Origin: Amanita rubescens
Taxonomy: Eukaryota; Basidiomycota; Agaricomycetes; Agaricales; Amanitaceae
Reading direction: 5' to 3'
DNA: 64,000 nucleotides
NCBI GenBank assembly: GCA_015039365.1
Contig: WION01000017.1
Coordinates: forward strand, 310,001 to 374,000
Both the position numbers and the translations under genes were made by a program. Of the stretch, positions 33,601-44,830 are shown piece by piece (the first letter of the stretch is position 1; every line of letters begins with the position of its first letter). A model generated the notes under the pieces. It did no database searches, was not told the DNA's origin, and saw only the letters and a list, made by a program, of their open reading frames with translations.

Positions 33601-36600
33601 GAATGTTGATGCCAAATTGGCCATGCTGGTGAGAGTGTCTGGGTGGTCTGATCCAAGCTTTGCTTTTCTTGCATCAACCACATTCATCAAAATCTTCTCT
33701 GCCTCATCCCACCTTCCCTGACACATGTGTGTTGATGCCAAATCAGCCATGCTGATGAGAGTGGCTGGGTGATCTGATCCAAGCTTTGCTTTACTTGCAT
33801 TCATCACATTCATCTGAAGCTTCTCTGCCTCATCCCATCTTCCCAGATTGCTGTATGTTGATGCCAAATTGCCCATACTGGTAAGAGTGTCTGGGTGGTC
33901 TGATCCAAGTTTTGCTTTGCTTGAATTCATCACATTCATCTGAAGCTTCTCTGCCTCATCCCATCTTCCAAGGCTACTGTATGTTAATGCCAAATTGCCC
34001 ATGCTGGTAAGAGTGTCTGGGTGGTCTGATCCAAGCTTTACTTTACTTGCATTCATCACATTCATCTGAAGCTTCTCTGCCTCATCCCATCTTCCCAGAT
34101 TGCTGTATGTTGATGCCAAATTGCCCATACTGGTAAGAGTGTCTGGGTGGTCTGATCCAAGTTTTGCTTTGCTTGAATTCATCACATTCATCTGAAGCTT
34201 CTCTGCCTCATCCCATCTTCCAAGGCTACTGTATGTTAATGCCAAATTGCCCATGCTGGTAAGAGTGTCTGGGTGGTCTGATCCAAGCTGTGCTTTAATT
34301 GCATTCATCACGTTCATCTGAAGCTTCTCTGCCTCATCCCATCTTCCAAGGCTACTGTATGTTAATGCCAAATTGCCCATGCTGGTAAGAGTGTCTGGGT
34401 GGTCTGATCCAAGCTTTACTTTACTTGCATTCATCACATTCATCTGAAGCTTCTCTGCCTCATCCCATCTTCCCAGATTGCTGTATGTTGATGCCAAATT
34501 GCCCATACTGGTAAGAGTGTCTGGGTGGTCTGATCCAAGTTTTGCTTTGCTTGAATTCATCACATTCATCTGAAGCTTCTCTGCCTCATCCCATCTTCCA
34601 AGGCTACTGTATGTTAATGCCAAATTGGCCATGCTGGTGAGAGTGTCTGGGTGGTCTGATCCAAGCTTTACTTTACTTGCATTCATCACATTCATCTGAA
34701 GCTTCTCTGCCTCATCCCATCTTCCCAGATTGCTGTATGTTGATGCCAAATTGCCCATACTGGTAAGAGTGTCTGGGTGGTCTGATCCAAGTTTTGCTTT
34801 GCTTGAATTCATCACATTCATCTGAAGCTTCTCTGCCTCATCCCATCTTCCAAGGCTACTGTATGTTAATGCCAAATTGCCCATGCTGGTAAGAGTGTCT
34901 GGGTGGTCTGATCCAAGCTGTGCTTTAATTGCATTCATCACGTTCATCTGAAGCTTCTCTGCCTCATCCCATCTTCCAAGGCTACTGTATGTTAATGCCA
35001 AATTGCCCATGCTGGTAAGAGTGTCTGGGTGGTCTGATCCAAGCTTTACTTTACTTGCATTCATCACATTCATCTGAAGCTTCTCTGCCTCATCCCATCT
35101 TCCCAGATTGCTGTATGTTGATGCCAAATTGCCCATACTGGTAAGAGTGTCTGGGTGGTCTGATCCAAGTTTTGCTTTGCTTGAATTCATCACATTCATC
35201 TGAAGCTTCTCTGCCTCATCCCATCTTCCAAGGCTACTGTATGTTAATGCCAAATTGGCCATGCTGGTGAGAGTGTCTGGGTGGTCTGATCCAAGCTTTG
35301 CTTTTCTTGAATTCATCACATTCATCTGAAGCTTCTCTGCCTCATCCCATCTTCCCAGATTGCTGTATGTTGATGCCAAATTACCCATACTGGTAAGAGT
35401 GTCTGGGTGGTCTGATCCAAGTTTTGCTTTGCTTGAATTCATCACATTCATCTGAAGCTTCTCTGCCTCATCCCATCTTCCAAGGCTACTGTATGTTAAT
35501 GCCAAATTGCCCATGCTGGTAAGAGTGTCTGGGTGGTCTGATCCAAGCTTTACTTTACTTGCATTCATCGCATTCATCTGAAGCTTCTCTGCCTCATCCC
35601 ATCTTCCAAGGCTACTGTATGTTAATGCCAAATTGCCCATGCTGGTAAGAGTGTCTGGGTGGTCTGATCCAAGCTTTTCTTTATGTGTATTCAACACATC
35701 CATCAGAAGCCTCTCTGCCTCATCCCACCTTCCCTGACGCATGTGTGTTGATGCCAAATTGGCCATGCTGATGAGAGTGGCTGGGTGATCTGATCCAAGC
35801 TTTGCTTTTCTTGAATTCATCACATTCATCTGAAGCTTCTCTGCCTCATCCCATCTTCCCAGATTGCTGTATGTTGATGCCAAATTACCCATACTGGTAA
35901 GAGTGTCTGGGTGGTCTGATCCAAGCTTTGTTTTGAATGCATTCATTACATCTACCGCTAGCTTCTCTGCATCATTCCACCTTCCCTGCTGCATGTATGT
36001 TGATGTCAAATTGCCCATGCTGATGAGAGTGCCTGGGTGGTCTGATCCAAGCTTTGCTTTTCTTGAATTCATCACATTCACCTGAAGCCTCTCTGCCTCA
36101 TCCCATCTTCCCAGATGGCTGTATGTTGATGCCAAATTGGCCATGCTGGTAAGAGTGTCTGGGTGGTCTGAACCAAGCTGTGCTTTAATTGCATTCATCA
36201 CGTTCATCTGAAGCTTCTCTGCTTCATCCCACCTTCCCTGATCCCCATATATTAATGCTAAATCGGACATGTCGATGAGAGTGTCTGGATGGTCTGATCT
36301 GATCTTTGCTTTTCTTGCCCTTATCACATCCAACAGCAGCTTTTCTGCCTTGTCCCACCTTCCCTGGTTTGTGTATGTTGATGCCAAACCAACCATGCTG
36401 TTGAGAGTGTCTGAGTGGTCTGATCCAACCTTCCTTTTGAATTCATTCATCACATCCATCTCAAGCTTCTCTGCATCATCCCACCTTCCCTGCCCCCTGT
36501 ATGTTGATGCCAAACTTAATATGCCAACAAGAGTGTCTCTGTGGTGTGATCCAATCTTCATTTTTTGTGCATTTATTACATCCATCTGGAGCTTTTCTGC

Positions 36601-38586
36601 CTCATCCCACCTTCCTTGATCCCAGTATACTGATGCCAAATTGGCCATGCTGGTAAGTGTGTGTTGGTGGTCTGATCCAAGTTTTATTTTCCTTGCATTC
36701 ATCACATCCATCTGGAGCTTCTCTGCCTCATCCCACCTTCCTTGATACTCATATGTTACTGCCAAATTGCCCATGATCATCAAAGTGAATTGTCCATCTG
36801 ATCCATGCTTTATTTTGCTTGCATTCAACACATCCATCTGAAGCTTCTCTGCCTCATCCCACCTTCCTTGATGCAGATATGTTGTTGCCAAATTGGCCAT
36901 GGTAGTGAGAGTGTCTGGGTGGTCTGATCCAAGCTTTGTTTTCCTTTGATGAACTCCAATGTGTAATAATTGTTCTTCCTCATCCCAGCTCCCAGCACGA
37001 TTGAATACAAGTGCAAATTTTGCATTTTCATCATCATAGTACTTGCTGTTCAATTTTAATTCCAATCCATGGCAAAAGTTTGTCCTAATGTGAGGTGCAA
37101 GCAATTGATAGAATTCATAATTATCAGTACTTGTTTCAAGTGCTATTGAACATGACAACAGTGCTCTTGCTCTGTAATAGCAACCAGTTGCTTCTGCTTT
37201 TGGTATGCAGTTTCTACTCCATTCATTTACTAGGAGGTGCATAGAATACAGGTGATTGTGACTCCTGACCAATGAGAATGAGAGTAAGACTTGGATGCCA
37301 TCTAGAAACTGTAGTTTGTTCCACTCCCCATCTTTTCCTATGAACACAGTTTCATCATCCAGTAAACTCAATGATGTTGGAAGATGATCATTCACATCCA
37401 AACCCAATGATGACAGAAACTCAATTGCATTATCCTCAACACCTTTTTTCAGGTAGTTCTTTGCAGCATCTTTGAATAATTCTTGTGGTATATTAGCATG
37501 ATTTAGGAATGCAAAGATCTTCAAGAGCTTGATGGCACTTTGTGCTCCAACAGCTTCTGGTGAACTATCCTTTGCAGCTATATCCTCCATCCTTTTCATG
37601 GAGATGTCCCATGTCCCATATGTAGATTTTCCATAATCTGAAGCACCTTCAAATCCTGGAGTATCCATCATTAACCTGTTCCTGTATCTTGCATACAACT
37701 CCAAATAATCATTAAGGCTGCAACCACAGGAATGTATATATGCTCCTGCTTGGTCAATAGCAAGAGGGAATCCATCCAATTGTGACACAAGCTGCTGGGC
37801 CAGGTTACAGATATCACTGTCTGTGTCATCAAGCATGCCTGACTTCAAAAGCAAGGAAATAGCATCTTGATTTTCCATGCAATGAACCTCCATTGAGTTA
37901 TTCTGGCTCAATCTCTTCAATCCAATATTCCTACTTGTTATCATAACATTTCCTCCATTTCCTGGGGGGAGGAAGTTCTCAACTACTGAGTAATGTCCAT
38001 CTGCTCCATCATACACAATCAAAGGGTTGAGCTTTTGAGATATCCATTTAAGAGCAGATCTGGCTGAGGGTCTACCATCTGGTGAAGTGCTGTTGGCCAA
38101 GGATATCTGCAAGAGTGCAAATTCAACAGTTTTCTCTGAAGAAGCATCAATCCAAAACACATCAGAGAACCTTGAATAGGTAAGTTGTTTTGAATTCCTG
38201 TATTAATGTGTAAAATACTCACAGATCAGGATTTTCTTCAATGAATTTAAGGCAAATCTGAGTCTTGCCAATGCCACCAAGACCATGCATGAGAAAGAGC
38301 TTGCTTTGGCCTCCAATATTGGAAGTAAAGTAGTCCTTCAGCTTCTGCAAGTACTTATCTTGGCCTGTAAAGAAAGCACTAGAATGTTTAATAGGAGGTA
38401 AAGGAGGTAAATCAACATTGGAAGAGTCTGCAAGATAGTAGTTGATCTATGAGTCTTCAGTATTGACAAGATCCAGGTGAAAATGATGAAATGCAATACC
38501 TCTATGAATTGGCCACCCATAACAACAACATTCGGGTATCCAGCAAAGATACCGGCATTCACTACCTGAGGTGGATCTGCTGACAT
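30670..38586 (-). CDS. NLR-like STAND protein: NB-ARC ATPase with 48 TPR repeats
   Basis: Exons 38586-38500, 38446-38223 and 38170-30670 give about 2,603 residues. A short N-terminal part (about 45 residues, with a VVVMGGQFIE motif) leads to an NB-ARC domain: Walker A GLGGIGKTQ, Walker B LIVYDGAD, VMITSRN, and the DGFPLAIDQAGAY (GLPLA-like) motif. A winged-helix-like region follows. From 36942 down to about 30875 there are 48 tandem 42-residue TPRs of the kinesin-light-chain type (GSDHPDTLTSMANLAxTY...GRWDEAEKL). The protein ends with a hydrophobic tail. Such fungal NLR-like proteins are thought to sense non-self and oligomerise after ATP exchange. No N-terminal effector domain is visible, so it may signal through a partner. 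Start chosen because it gives phase-consistent splicing to the P-loop exon. Confidence 0.9.
30875..36942 (-). repeat. 48 tandem TPR units of 126 bp, partly near-identical
   Basis: Each unit is 42 codons except units 43 and 44, which carry small insertions. Units 11-25 are almost identical in DNA, differing mostly at a few fixed codons (KVK/KAK/KAQ, MAN/MGN, ALTYSSL/ASTYSNL, MNAS/MNSS/MNAI). Units 15-19 (35178-34549) and 20-24 (34548-33919) form a five-unit 630-bp duplication. Outer units are diverged. This is the pattern of recent unequal exchange or slippage. Confidence 0.9.
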
Positions 38587-41085
38587 TGGTAATCACAGTC
38601 TATGAAAGAATTAGATATGGAATTGCCAACAGAACGGACCAAAATGAGGTTACCTGAGTGTATGCAATGACTCAGTGTAGCTATATGGTGGTCAAGAAGG
38701 AAGTGAGTGATGTAACATGTCACGGCGGAACTTCGTGGAAAAGGACTCTCGGGATAGCCCGGCAGATGGCAGACGTAGCTTACAATCACCAAACAGTCGC
38801 ATATGAAATCTGAGGTGCTTCGAGCGAGTTATGGCAGCAATTTGGTTACCCAATGTCACTTGGATACTTAACTCAGATTCGCTTCTTCAGCCCACGGCGA
38901 GCGATGCTCTGCACGTCACGTGTCACGCGTCAACTTGTCTGCGTCAGGTCGCCTCCACCCTGAACTTGTCGCTGTAGACAGCTAGCCAATATTAGTTGTT
39001 GCCACTTTCCATGTCCTACGCCATCTCGCACGGACTGATCCAGGGAAGCTCTCCCTTCAATATACACAGCAGACGTACCCGCGACCTTCGTCCAGGATCC
39101 GCTCCGCGGTCTCTCCCACTACAGATGGCACTTTCAAGATCGCCTGTTCATCGAGTCCCGGTTGCATTCTCGCCTAGCGACCTCTCCCTCGCAGCTTGGA
39201 TGTGAGGATACTACGACAGCCTCACGTCGGCCAAGCTATAGGCCGCCATCTCAAGCGCATCCTTCATCTAGCACACCATCCTTCCCTCGCTCTCGTCTCT
39301 CCAAGTGAACACCGTTTCGGACCAGCAAAGTTCGACACTTCCCAGAAACGAACGAGGAAGCAAAGATGAAATAGTACGCTGCGGGTGGTTGCTGCTGCGG
39401 GCAACCACGTCAACTGTTCCTTCTTCAACTACACAATAGGACGACGACAAGATGGAAGCAAAACGTTGCAATGGTCGCGGTTACTACTCCATCTCTGCAT
39501 TCTCCCTCACCAGGACCTGAAATGTCATGCGAAATGCCACTCAAATCTCCTTATACACCCTTTTCACAACGGACTTCGCGGCACCCATCGCTGCGTTTTT
39601 CCCGGCAGCTTCAGATCTCACGTATCGGTTAACGTCTGCGGAATGCGGTACTGCAGACGTCTAATAGGCAAGAATAAGGGGAGAATAGCGACAAGACTCG
39701 ATGACCGAGTCTGTATGATGAAGCGGCCCAGCAAGGTCATGTGCAGTTTGGTATGGATGGGAGACTCAGGAATAGGAGAGGAACGGGGATGAAAGCGACG
39801 ATCGACTCTCGGACGGTGAGTGCCTCTCCCTTCGTTGGGGTTACTGGGGAATTTACGCTCTTATCCAGTTACACATTGGAACCATTTGTCATCGAAGGGG
39901 ATCGGAGATATGCCAACCTAGACATTTAGGCTATGCGAAAAGTGAGAAAGAACCGCGAGCAAGTTACGGGTCGCGGCCTAGCGTCGCAGTCCACGCTTGA
40001 CCCAATACCCGGCCCGTTTTACCTTTGATGGGGACACAAGAAGAACTCGTCGTCATTACACAACATACTTTCATTCTGGATCTGTTGGGGAAGGGTGCAC
40101 CGTCTGAGCGATAGGCCTAGCAAGAAGTTGGAAACCTAAATGAAACGGCACAGCGCGGTTGTTGCTGCAGTGGGAGCGGACACGCCAACGGTTGTGACCA
40201 ACTTTTTCTTCTCCAGTTACAGAACAGGTTGATGGCAAAAAGGCTGAAATGACAGTGGTTGAACTCTGTCTCCGCGATGCTGCCTTCTCCTGCACCGATA
40301 TCTGAAAAACCATGATCAGCGCTACCCAAATCCTCCGATTCTCTCAGCTTCATTGAAGTACACCCTTCTCGCGTCAAACCTCGCGGAGTTCATCCCTGCG
40401 TCCTCTCCACTCAGAGCATTGCACATTGGAAGGGCACTTGAATCAGTTGAACTTTGGAGCGATGGTGCTGATGGACGGACATGACGAGACGACCTCGAAA
40501 GATTGGTCAACAGCAGCAAAATACGCTTCACCAGGCGTCGTTTACCGACTTATGCTTACGGTGCGATGAAGTTTGCGAATATGATGGCGATGGTGAGTGC
40601 CAGACGTTGATTGAATACAGCGTCTCAATTGGTTTTGTAGGGAAGTGTTTTTATATTTGATAGGAACGCTGGGGAGCAAGAGCTAGTGTTGTAACAAATG
40701 AAGATGCCCGGTCGTCGTCGTTTGCAATCGGGTGAGCAATTATCTTTTCGTTCGGTGTAGAGAATCTCGCTCGCTCACCGAGCTGCACAGGTTCAAAAGT
40801 GCCGGGATGTCGATGGGGACAAAGAGAAGCGCAATCGCGGCTGTTGCTAGCACCGCCACGAGACTACCTCTACTACCCCCACCTCTACTCATTACCTCCA
40901 CTTTTACTCAGCTACCTCTACTTCGTCACAGCAATGCATCTCCTGCGCTACTCAACTCATTGCCCAAATACTCTCACTACTTCGGGATCGGGGAGAAACG
41001 CGTGTAGGGATATACATCCCCGCATCTCCCGACGAGGAATATGCATCCAGAGAGCGGTCATTGGAAACAACAAGAGAAAGTAGTA
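38587..41085. other. Gene-poor stretch
   Basis: About 2.5 kb between the NLR-like gene and the eIF3e relic. Many short frames occur on both strands but none shows domain-like composition, splice-consistent extension or recognisable motif. Confidence 0.45.
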
Positions 41086-42545
41086 CTATGCTGCTGCCAC
41101 CATCTGTGGTTGCACCTGCTGCTGATGTTCAACTATCTCCTGCTGCTCTTGGAGCATTCCATCACCTCCCACCTGCTGCTGTGGCTGCTGATCAAATGGC
41201 ATAGCACCTCCTGCACGTGCAACAGCTGCCCCAATTGCCCGAGTTCTCAGTGCCAATCCGCGAGTCTTTCCAATCACGGTCTGGTATACGGGCTGTGGTG
41301 ACCGATGAATCTCTATGACATTCTGGTAATGACCGGACCAATTCAATAACGTGGCCGCTACACACGAAAGACAAACGCACCTTTTCCAAATCAATCTTGG
41401 CATCTGCACCCATCCGTATCTCTCTAATCAGGTTCACGATCCATTTCTCGCCTTCGTCTGGTGAAAGATCAAGTCTCTCCGACAAGTCCCTACACACGAA
41501 AACAGAGTCAACGCCTTCGTCTTTCGAACCCGGACAAACTCACCCAATGTCAATCTTTTGATGGATCCTACAATATATCCAATACCGAGCGTTGTCCAAA
41601 AAGTCATATTTAAACTCTCCCAAAAAGAAATCGGTTCCGACCACCACATCAACAGCTTCCTTGAGCGCCTTTTGCGCAGCTTCAAACTCGACGTAGAGCT
41701 CCTTCAAAAAATGACGTGACGGGTCTTGGTATTGGTACTCCTCCATCTGGATGACTTTGACGATGTCGCGGATGGCGTTCCGTACACGAGACGAGACGGA
41801 TACGCCGAGAGTTTGTTCGGCGGAGGAGGTTTTGCGGGAGAGAACGGCGGCAGCGGCAAGGTAGCGGTTTGGAGTAGGCGGAGGCCATGAACGTGTCAAG
41901 CAGGAGCGTTCGGCCATTTGGGTGGTTGAAATAGACGAAGAGCGCCGGGTCACTGATAGCTGTCGAGGATGTTGAAGAAGGGCCGGTTGTGGAAGAGGAG
42001 GCACGGCTGTCAAATGGCTTCGCGGAGGCTATTTAGCTCTTCGAGAGCGACTTCCCGCGGTGAGGATGTCAGAGGAGTGTTTACCCCAATGCGCAGAGGA
42101 TGCGAAAGTGGTACAAATAGTCTGCGATCCGCTGTAATTCCCGTATGAAAACTGAAACTGGCCAAAGTTGTATAGGGCAATGATTTGCTCTAGCGTCAAC
42201 TGTGGGGATGAAAAAAACACAAAGGTAAGCGCATGAGATCAAGTAGCACGGTAACGAGCAAGCACACCAAAGTTATCTTTTAGATACTGCAAATTTTTGA
42301 ATCTTGTCCTACCGCAATGACTGAGCTACGTCGGGATTTTCAATGACGTTCAACACAGCTTGAGCTTCCTCAGGTTGCAACCTTTCATTCGTAGACACAA
42401 CTTCTTCCCTTCTCCCTGCAAACTCTATCAAAAACGGTGTTGTCAATACCAACGTAGCGGTGGGATAAAAGATAACCGAAAACTCACCCTCGGGAACTGG
42501 CTCATCAGGATGGATCTGTTCAAACAGGGACAGTGCCATATTTCC
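41086..42545 (-). pseudogene. Broken eIF3e (INT6) copy, 5'-truncated
   Basis: Read right to left, pieces match translation initiation factor 3 subunit E: LFEQIHPDEPVPE, REEVVSTNERLQPEEAQ, IENPDVAQSLR, LTLEQIIALYNFGQFQF, NYSG, LFVYFNHPNGRTLLLDTF, RDIVKVIQMEEYQYQDP, and a PCI-domain end with [20 protein letters not shown] and [14 protein letters not shown]. Introns are retained, so it is not processed. Lesions: the first 40-50 residues are missing, one base is lost after NYSG near 42128, the frame shifts again near 42060, an in-frame TGA follows in the LREAI segment (about 42010), and the block between DTF and LAAAAVL is deleted. The C-terminal exons are still open. A functional copy must exist elsewhere in the genome. 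Confidence 0.8.
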
Positions 42546-43760
42546 CACGCACGTTCATGTTCACCAGCACGCAACAGGCCCCTTCAACAGGAGGATTTCT
42601 CTCCTCTGATCCATATCTTACTCAAACAGGTCCCAACTTGGACCCAAACTCTCCCGAAGTCTTTCGTCAAAACTTACAACTAGTGCAACAACACACGATC
42701 CAAGTCCAATCTTTGGCTCGGAGCGCTCTTGCCGGGATGTACGTTACTTTCATCTACAGCCTAAAAACTGCCTCTCAGCTAACAACACGAGAGAGACAAA
42801 ATGCTTATCATCCTGGAACGAACCCATCTCAAACTTTTGCCGATTTAGCCAATGTTAAACAAGCCATCCACCTTTTATTAGAAGCGATGCGCCAATCTGG
42901 TGTTGGAGCTCTACCCTTGTTGGCGTTAGTACCCTCTTTGCAAGGGACGGATGCGGCAATGTCTGCGGTGGGCGAGTCGTTTGGTCTTGATGCCGCGAGT
43001 ACAACGAGTGGTAGTCACACGGGTGGAGGAATGGCGTCGATTAAGGTTCCGAGCGAGGAGAAGTTGATGGAAGATACGATGAATGGGATTAAAGTCTTGT
43101 TTGAGAGGCAGAAGAGGAGTCAAGAGAGTACGGCGGTGGTGGCGAATTTGTTGAGTGGGACGAGGTGAATTGAGGTGTGGTGCGTATTTGATCCGCCTAT
43201 CGCGACGTTCTGACGTGTATACAATAGATCTATGCGGTTGAGAAACTCGTACCAGTCCAATGCGATATGAAAAATTCGGCTCCTCGGACTCAGCCATGAG
43301 AGCTGCCTCGAGACGATTTCAGTCGTAAATACTCCCCGAAGGCGTGCTGTAATTTGAACCATCCGCTGTTAAAGACAAAACTACTGTACCGCTGTATATG
43401 TACCAAACCGTGGTAACTGGAGTACGCGCTGTTCAACAACTTCTCCATCAAGGGCTGCCGCAGAAGCTTGAGACGAACGTTCTGACCGCCATACACTTAG
43501 CAATAAACGAGATGTCGGAAACGGAATGTCAGCCTCTGCAAGTCTGCATTCCCGCTTACGTCCACTTCATCTTACAGCCCGGGATCGAGCTGCCACCAGT
43601 GCCAGACAACTTGAAGAACCGAAAGGCCCAATTCGGGTACCTCACCCACGTCGATTTCCAGCGTAACTATTACAACATCGGAATAGAGGACGACATGATC
43701 AGACTACCGCAACAGATATACGAAGGAAGCTATCGTGCGGAGAGCTTGTCAAGTGACAAA
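42541..43760 (+). repeat. Segmental duplication, copy 2 (partner 19878-21101)
   Basis: Starts at the exact base where the eIF3e relic stops. Collinear with copy 1 to GTCAAGTGACAAA, then the two diverge. Confidence 0.85.
42557..43168 (+). CDS. Conserved hypothetical protein, duplication copy 2
   Basis: Exons 42557-42738 and 42796-43168 with a 57-nt intron give about 184 residues, near-identical to the product of 19894-20491. Differences are small (for example EAMRQSG instead of EVMRQSG, and an insertion in the Gly/Ser linker). The frame and splice sites are kept, which points to a recent duplication or continuing selection. Confidence 0.65.
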   Translation: MFTSTQQAPSTGGFLSSDPYLTQTGPNLDPNSPEVFRQNLQLVQQHTIQVQSLARSALAGMYVTFIYSLKTASQLTTRERQNAYHPGTNPSQTFADLANVKQAIHLLLEAMRQSGVGALPLLALVPSLQGTDAAMSAVGESFGLDAASTTSGSHTGGGMASIKVPSEEKLMEDTMNGIKVLFERQKRSQESTAVVANLLSGTR

Positions 43761-43829
43761 ATGTTATACGGCAATCCTGCCCGTCAGAACAACGAGGTGG
43801 CAGCATCGTACAAGACAGGAAACAATTAG
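43512..43829 (+). CDS. Small family protein, duplication copy 2, intron exonised
   Basis: One open frame of 105 residues from ATG 43512. It is the partner of 20844-21126. The 40-nt intron of copy 1 (GTAAGT...TTACAG) is here GCAAGT...TTACAG and reads through in frame: T-to-C change removes both the donor and the TAA stop, and one C is missing after the old acceptor, which restores the frame. The core NRKAQFGYLTHVDF is kept and the C-terminal end differs from copy 1. It may be a decaying copy. Confidence 0.45.
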   Translation: MSETECQPLQVCIPAYVHFILQPGIELPPVPDNLKNRKAQFGYLTHVDFQRNYYNIGIEDDMIRLPQQIYEGSYRAESLSSDKMLYGNPARQNNEVAASYKTGNN

Positions 43830-43884
43830 AAATACAATAACACGTTTCTTTTTTGTTGCCTAGTTGGAGGACTTTACACTCCCC

Positions 43885-44140
43885 CCCCCATTCCGCGCGG
43901 ATTCCGCACGGATTCCACAGGGATTCCACGGAATCCGCACTCATTCCGCACTGCTAATGTAGTCTTTGTAGTCTTTTTTTGTAACACTATCTCCATTCCA
44001 CACTCATTCCACACCCATTCCGCGCGGAATGTGGAATGAGTGCGGACATTCTGCGCGGAATATTCCGCACTCATTCCGCGGATTCCGCACTCATTCCACG
44101 CTCATTCCACGGATTCCACACTCATTCCACACAGATTCCC
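43885..44140. repeat. ATTCCGC-type palindromic minisatellite (left arm)
   Basis: Many copies of ATTCCGCACTC, GGATTCC and GGAATCCGC, which are partly self-complementary. A shorter matching array lies near the right end (45765-45945). Confidence 0.7.
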
Positions 44141-44460
44141 TGCAAATTTGGGCAAGTTAAAAATCTTAAAGGAAAAATCATGATTTCAAGTGAAGTCAAA
44201 CTCAAGATAGTTGTGTTGTTCTTTTCAAATTGAAAGGTTATAGAAAATCTTTAAAAAGTATGTGATAAGGAATGCTATGAAAGCTAATTGATGTTGTAAT
44301 GGGTGCTTGTTTGATTTGCCAGTGCTGTTCAGGCTATATCATCAGCCATTTGTCTTATACTGCTATGTAGATGTCCAGCCTTCCTGTCAGGGAGCAGGTG
44401 GTTACATACAAGTGGTTTCTTGTGATGGTGATGAGAGGTGGAAGTTAACCTTGATCACTG

Positions 44461-44830
44461 TGTTGGTATGGACTCCCACATTATGCACACCTGTACTTTT
44501 AGTTGGACAGGCCCAATTACTTTCTATATGTACTCATCTTATATGACTGACTCTGAGTCATACTTAGTTACCAATTCCCTCTCTAAGTTCCTATGATACC
44601 TTATGCAGTTATCTCCATATGTGTTAAAGGCCTATACTAGTATTCAGTAGAAGTTGAACCCCAAGTTCAACTTAGTGTTCTATCACTAGGTCTTGCCTAA
44701 ACAATGTTATCCCATCAGCATTGTGTTCAATGGGTGTCTCAATATTAAGACTCAGTATCCTATTGTATTAGTGTTAGTACTAGTCTATATCAACAATCGC
44801 ATGGGAGCTTACTACTAACTTTAAGCAGAG
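44461..44830 (+). repeat. Diverged solo LTR related to the chromovirus
   Basis: Begins TGTTGGTATGGACTCCCACATTATGC, matching the chromovirus LTR start (TACGGACTCCCGCATTATGC) and keeping the order of later blocks, including the hairpin at 44652-44672. The right end is uncertain. Confidence 0.6.

Noticed and set aside
30854..36619. Plus-strand frames inside the TPR array
   Set aside because: They repeat with the 126-bp unit and are the antisense shadow of the TPR codons.
39900..40030. Possible tRNA or structured RNA near 39.95 kb
   Set aside because: No acceptor stem or TFC-loop consensus could be assembled from the sequence.
41041..42545. Functional eIF3e gene
   Set aside because: The first 40-50 residues are missing, and there are at least two frame breaks, an in-frame TGA and an internal deletion in an essential, normally single-copy gene.
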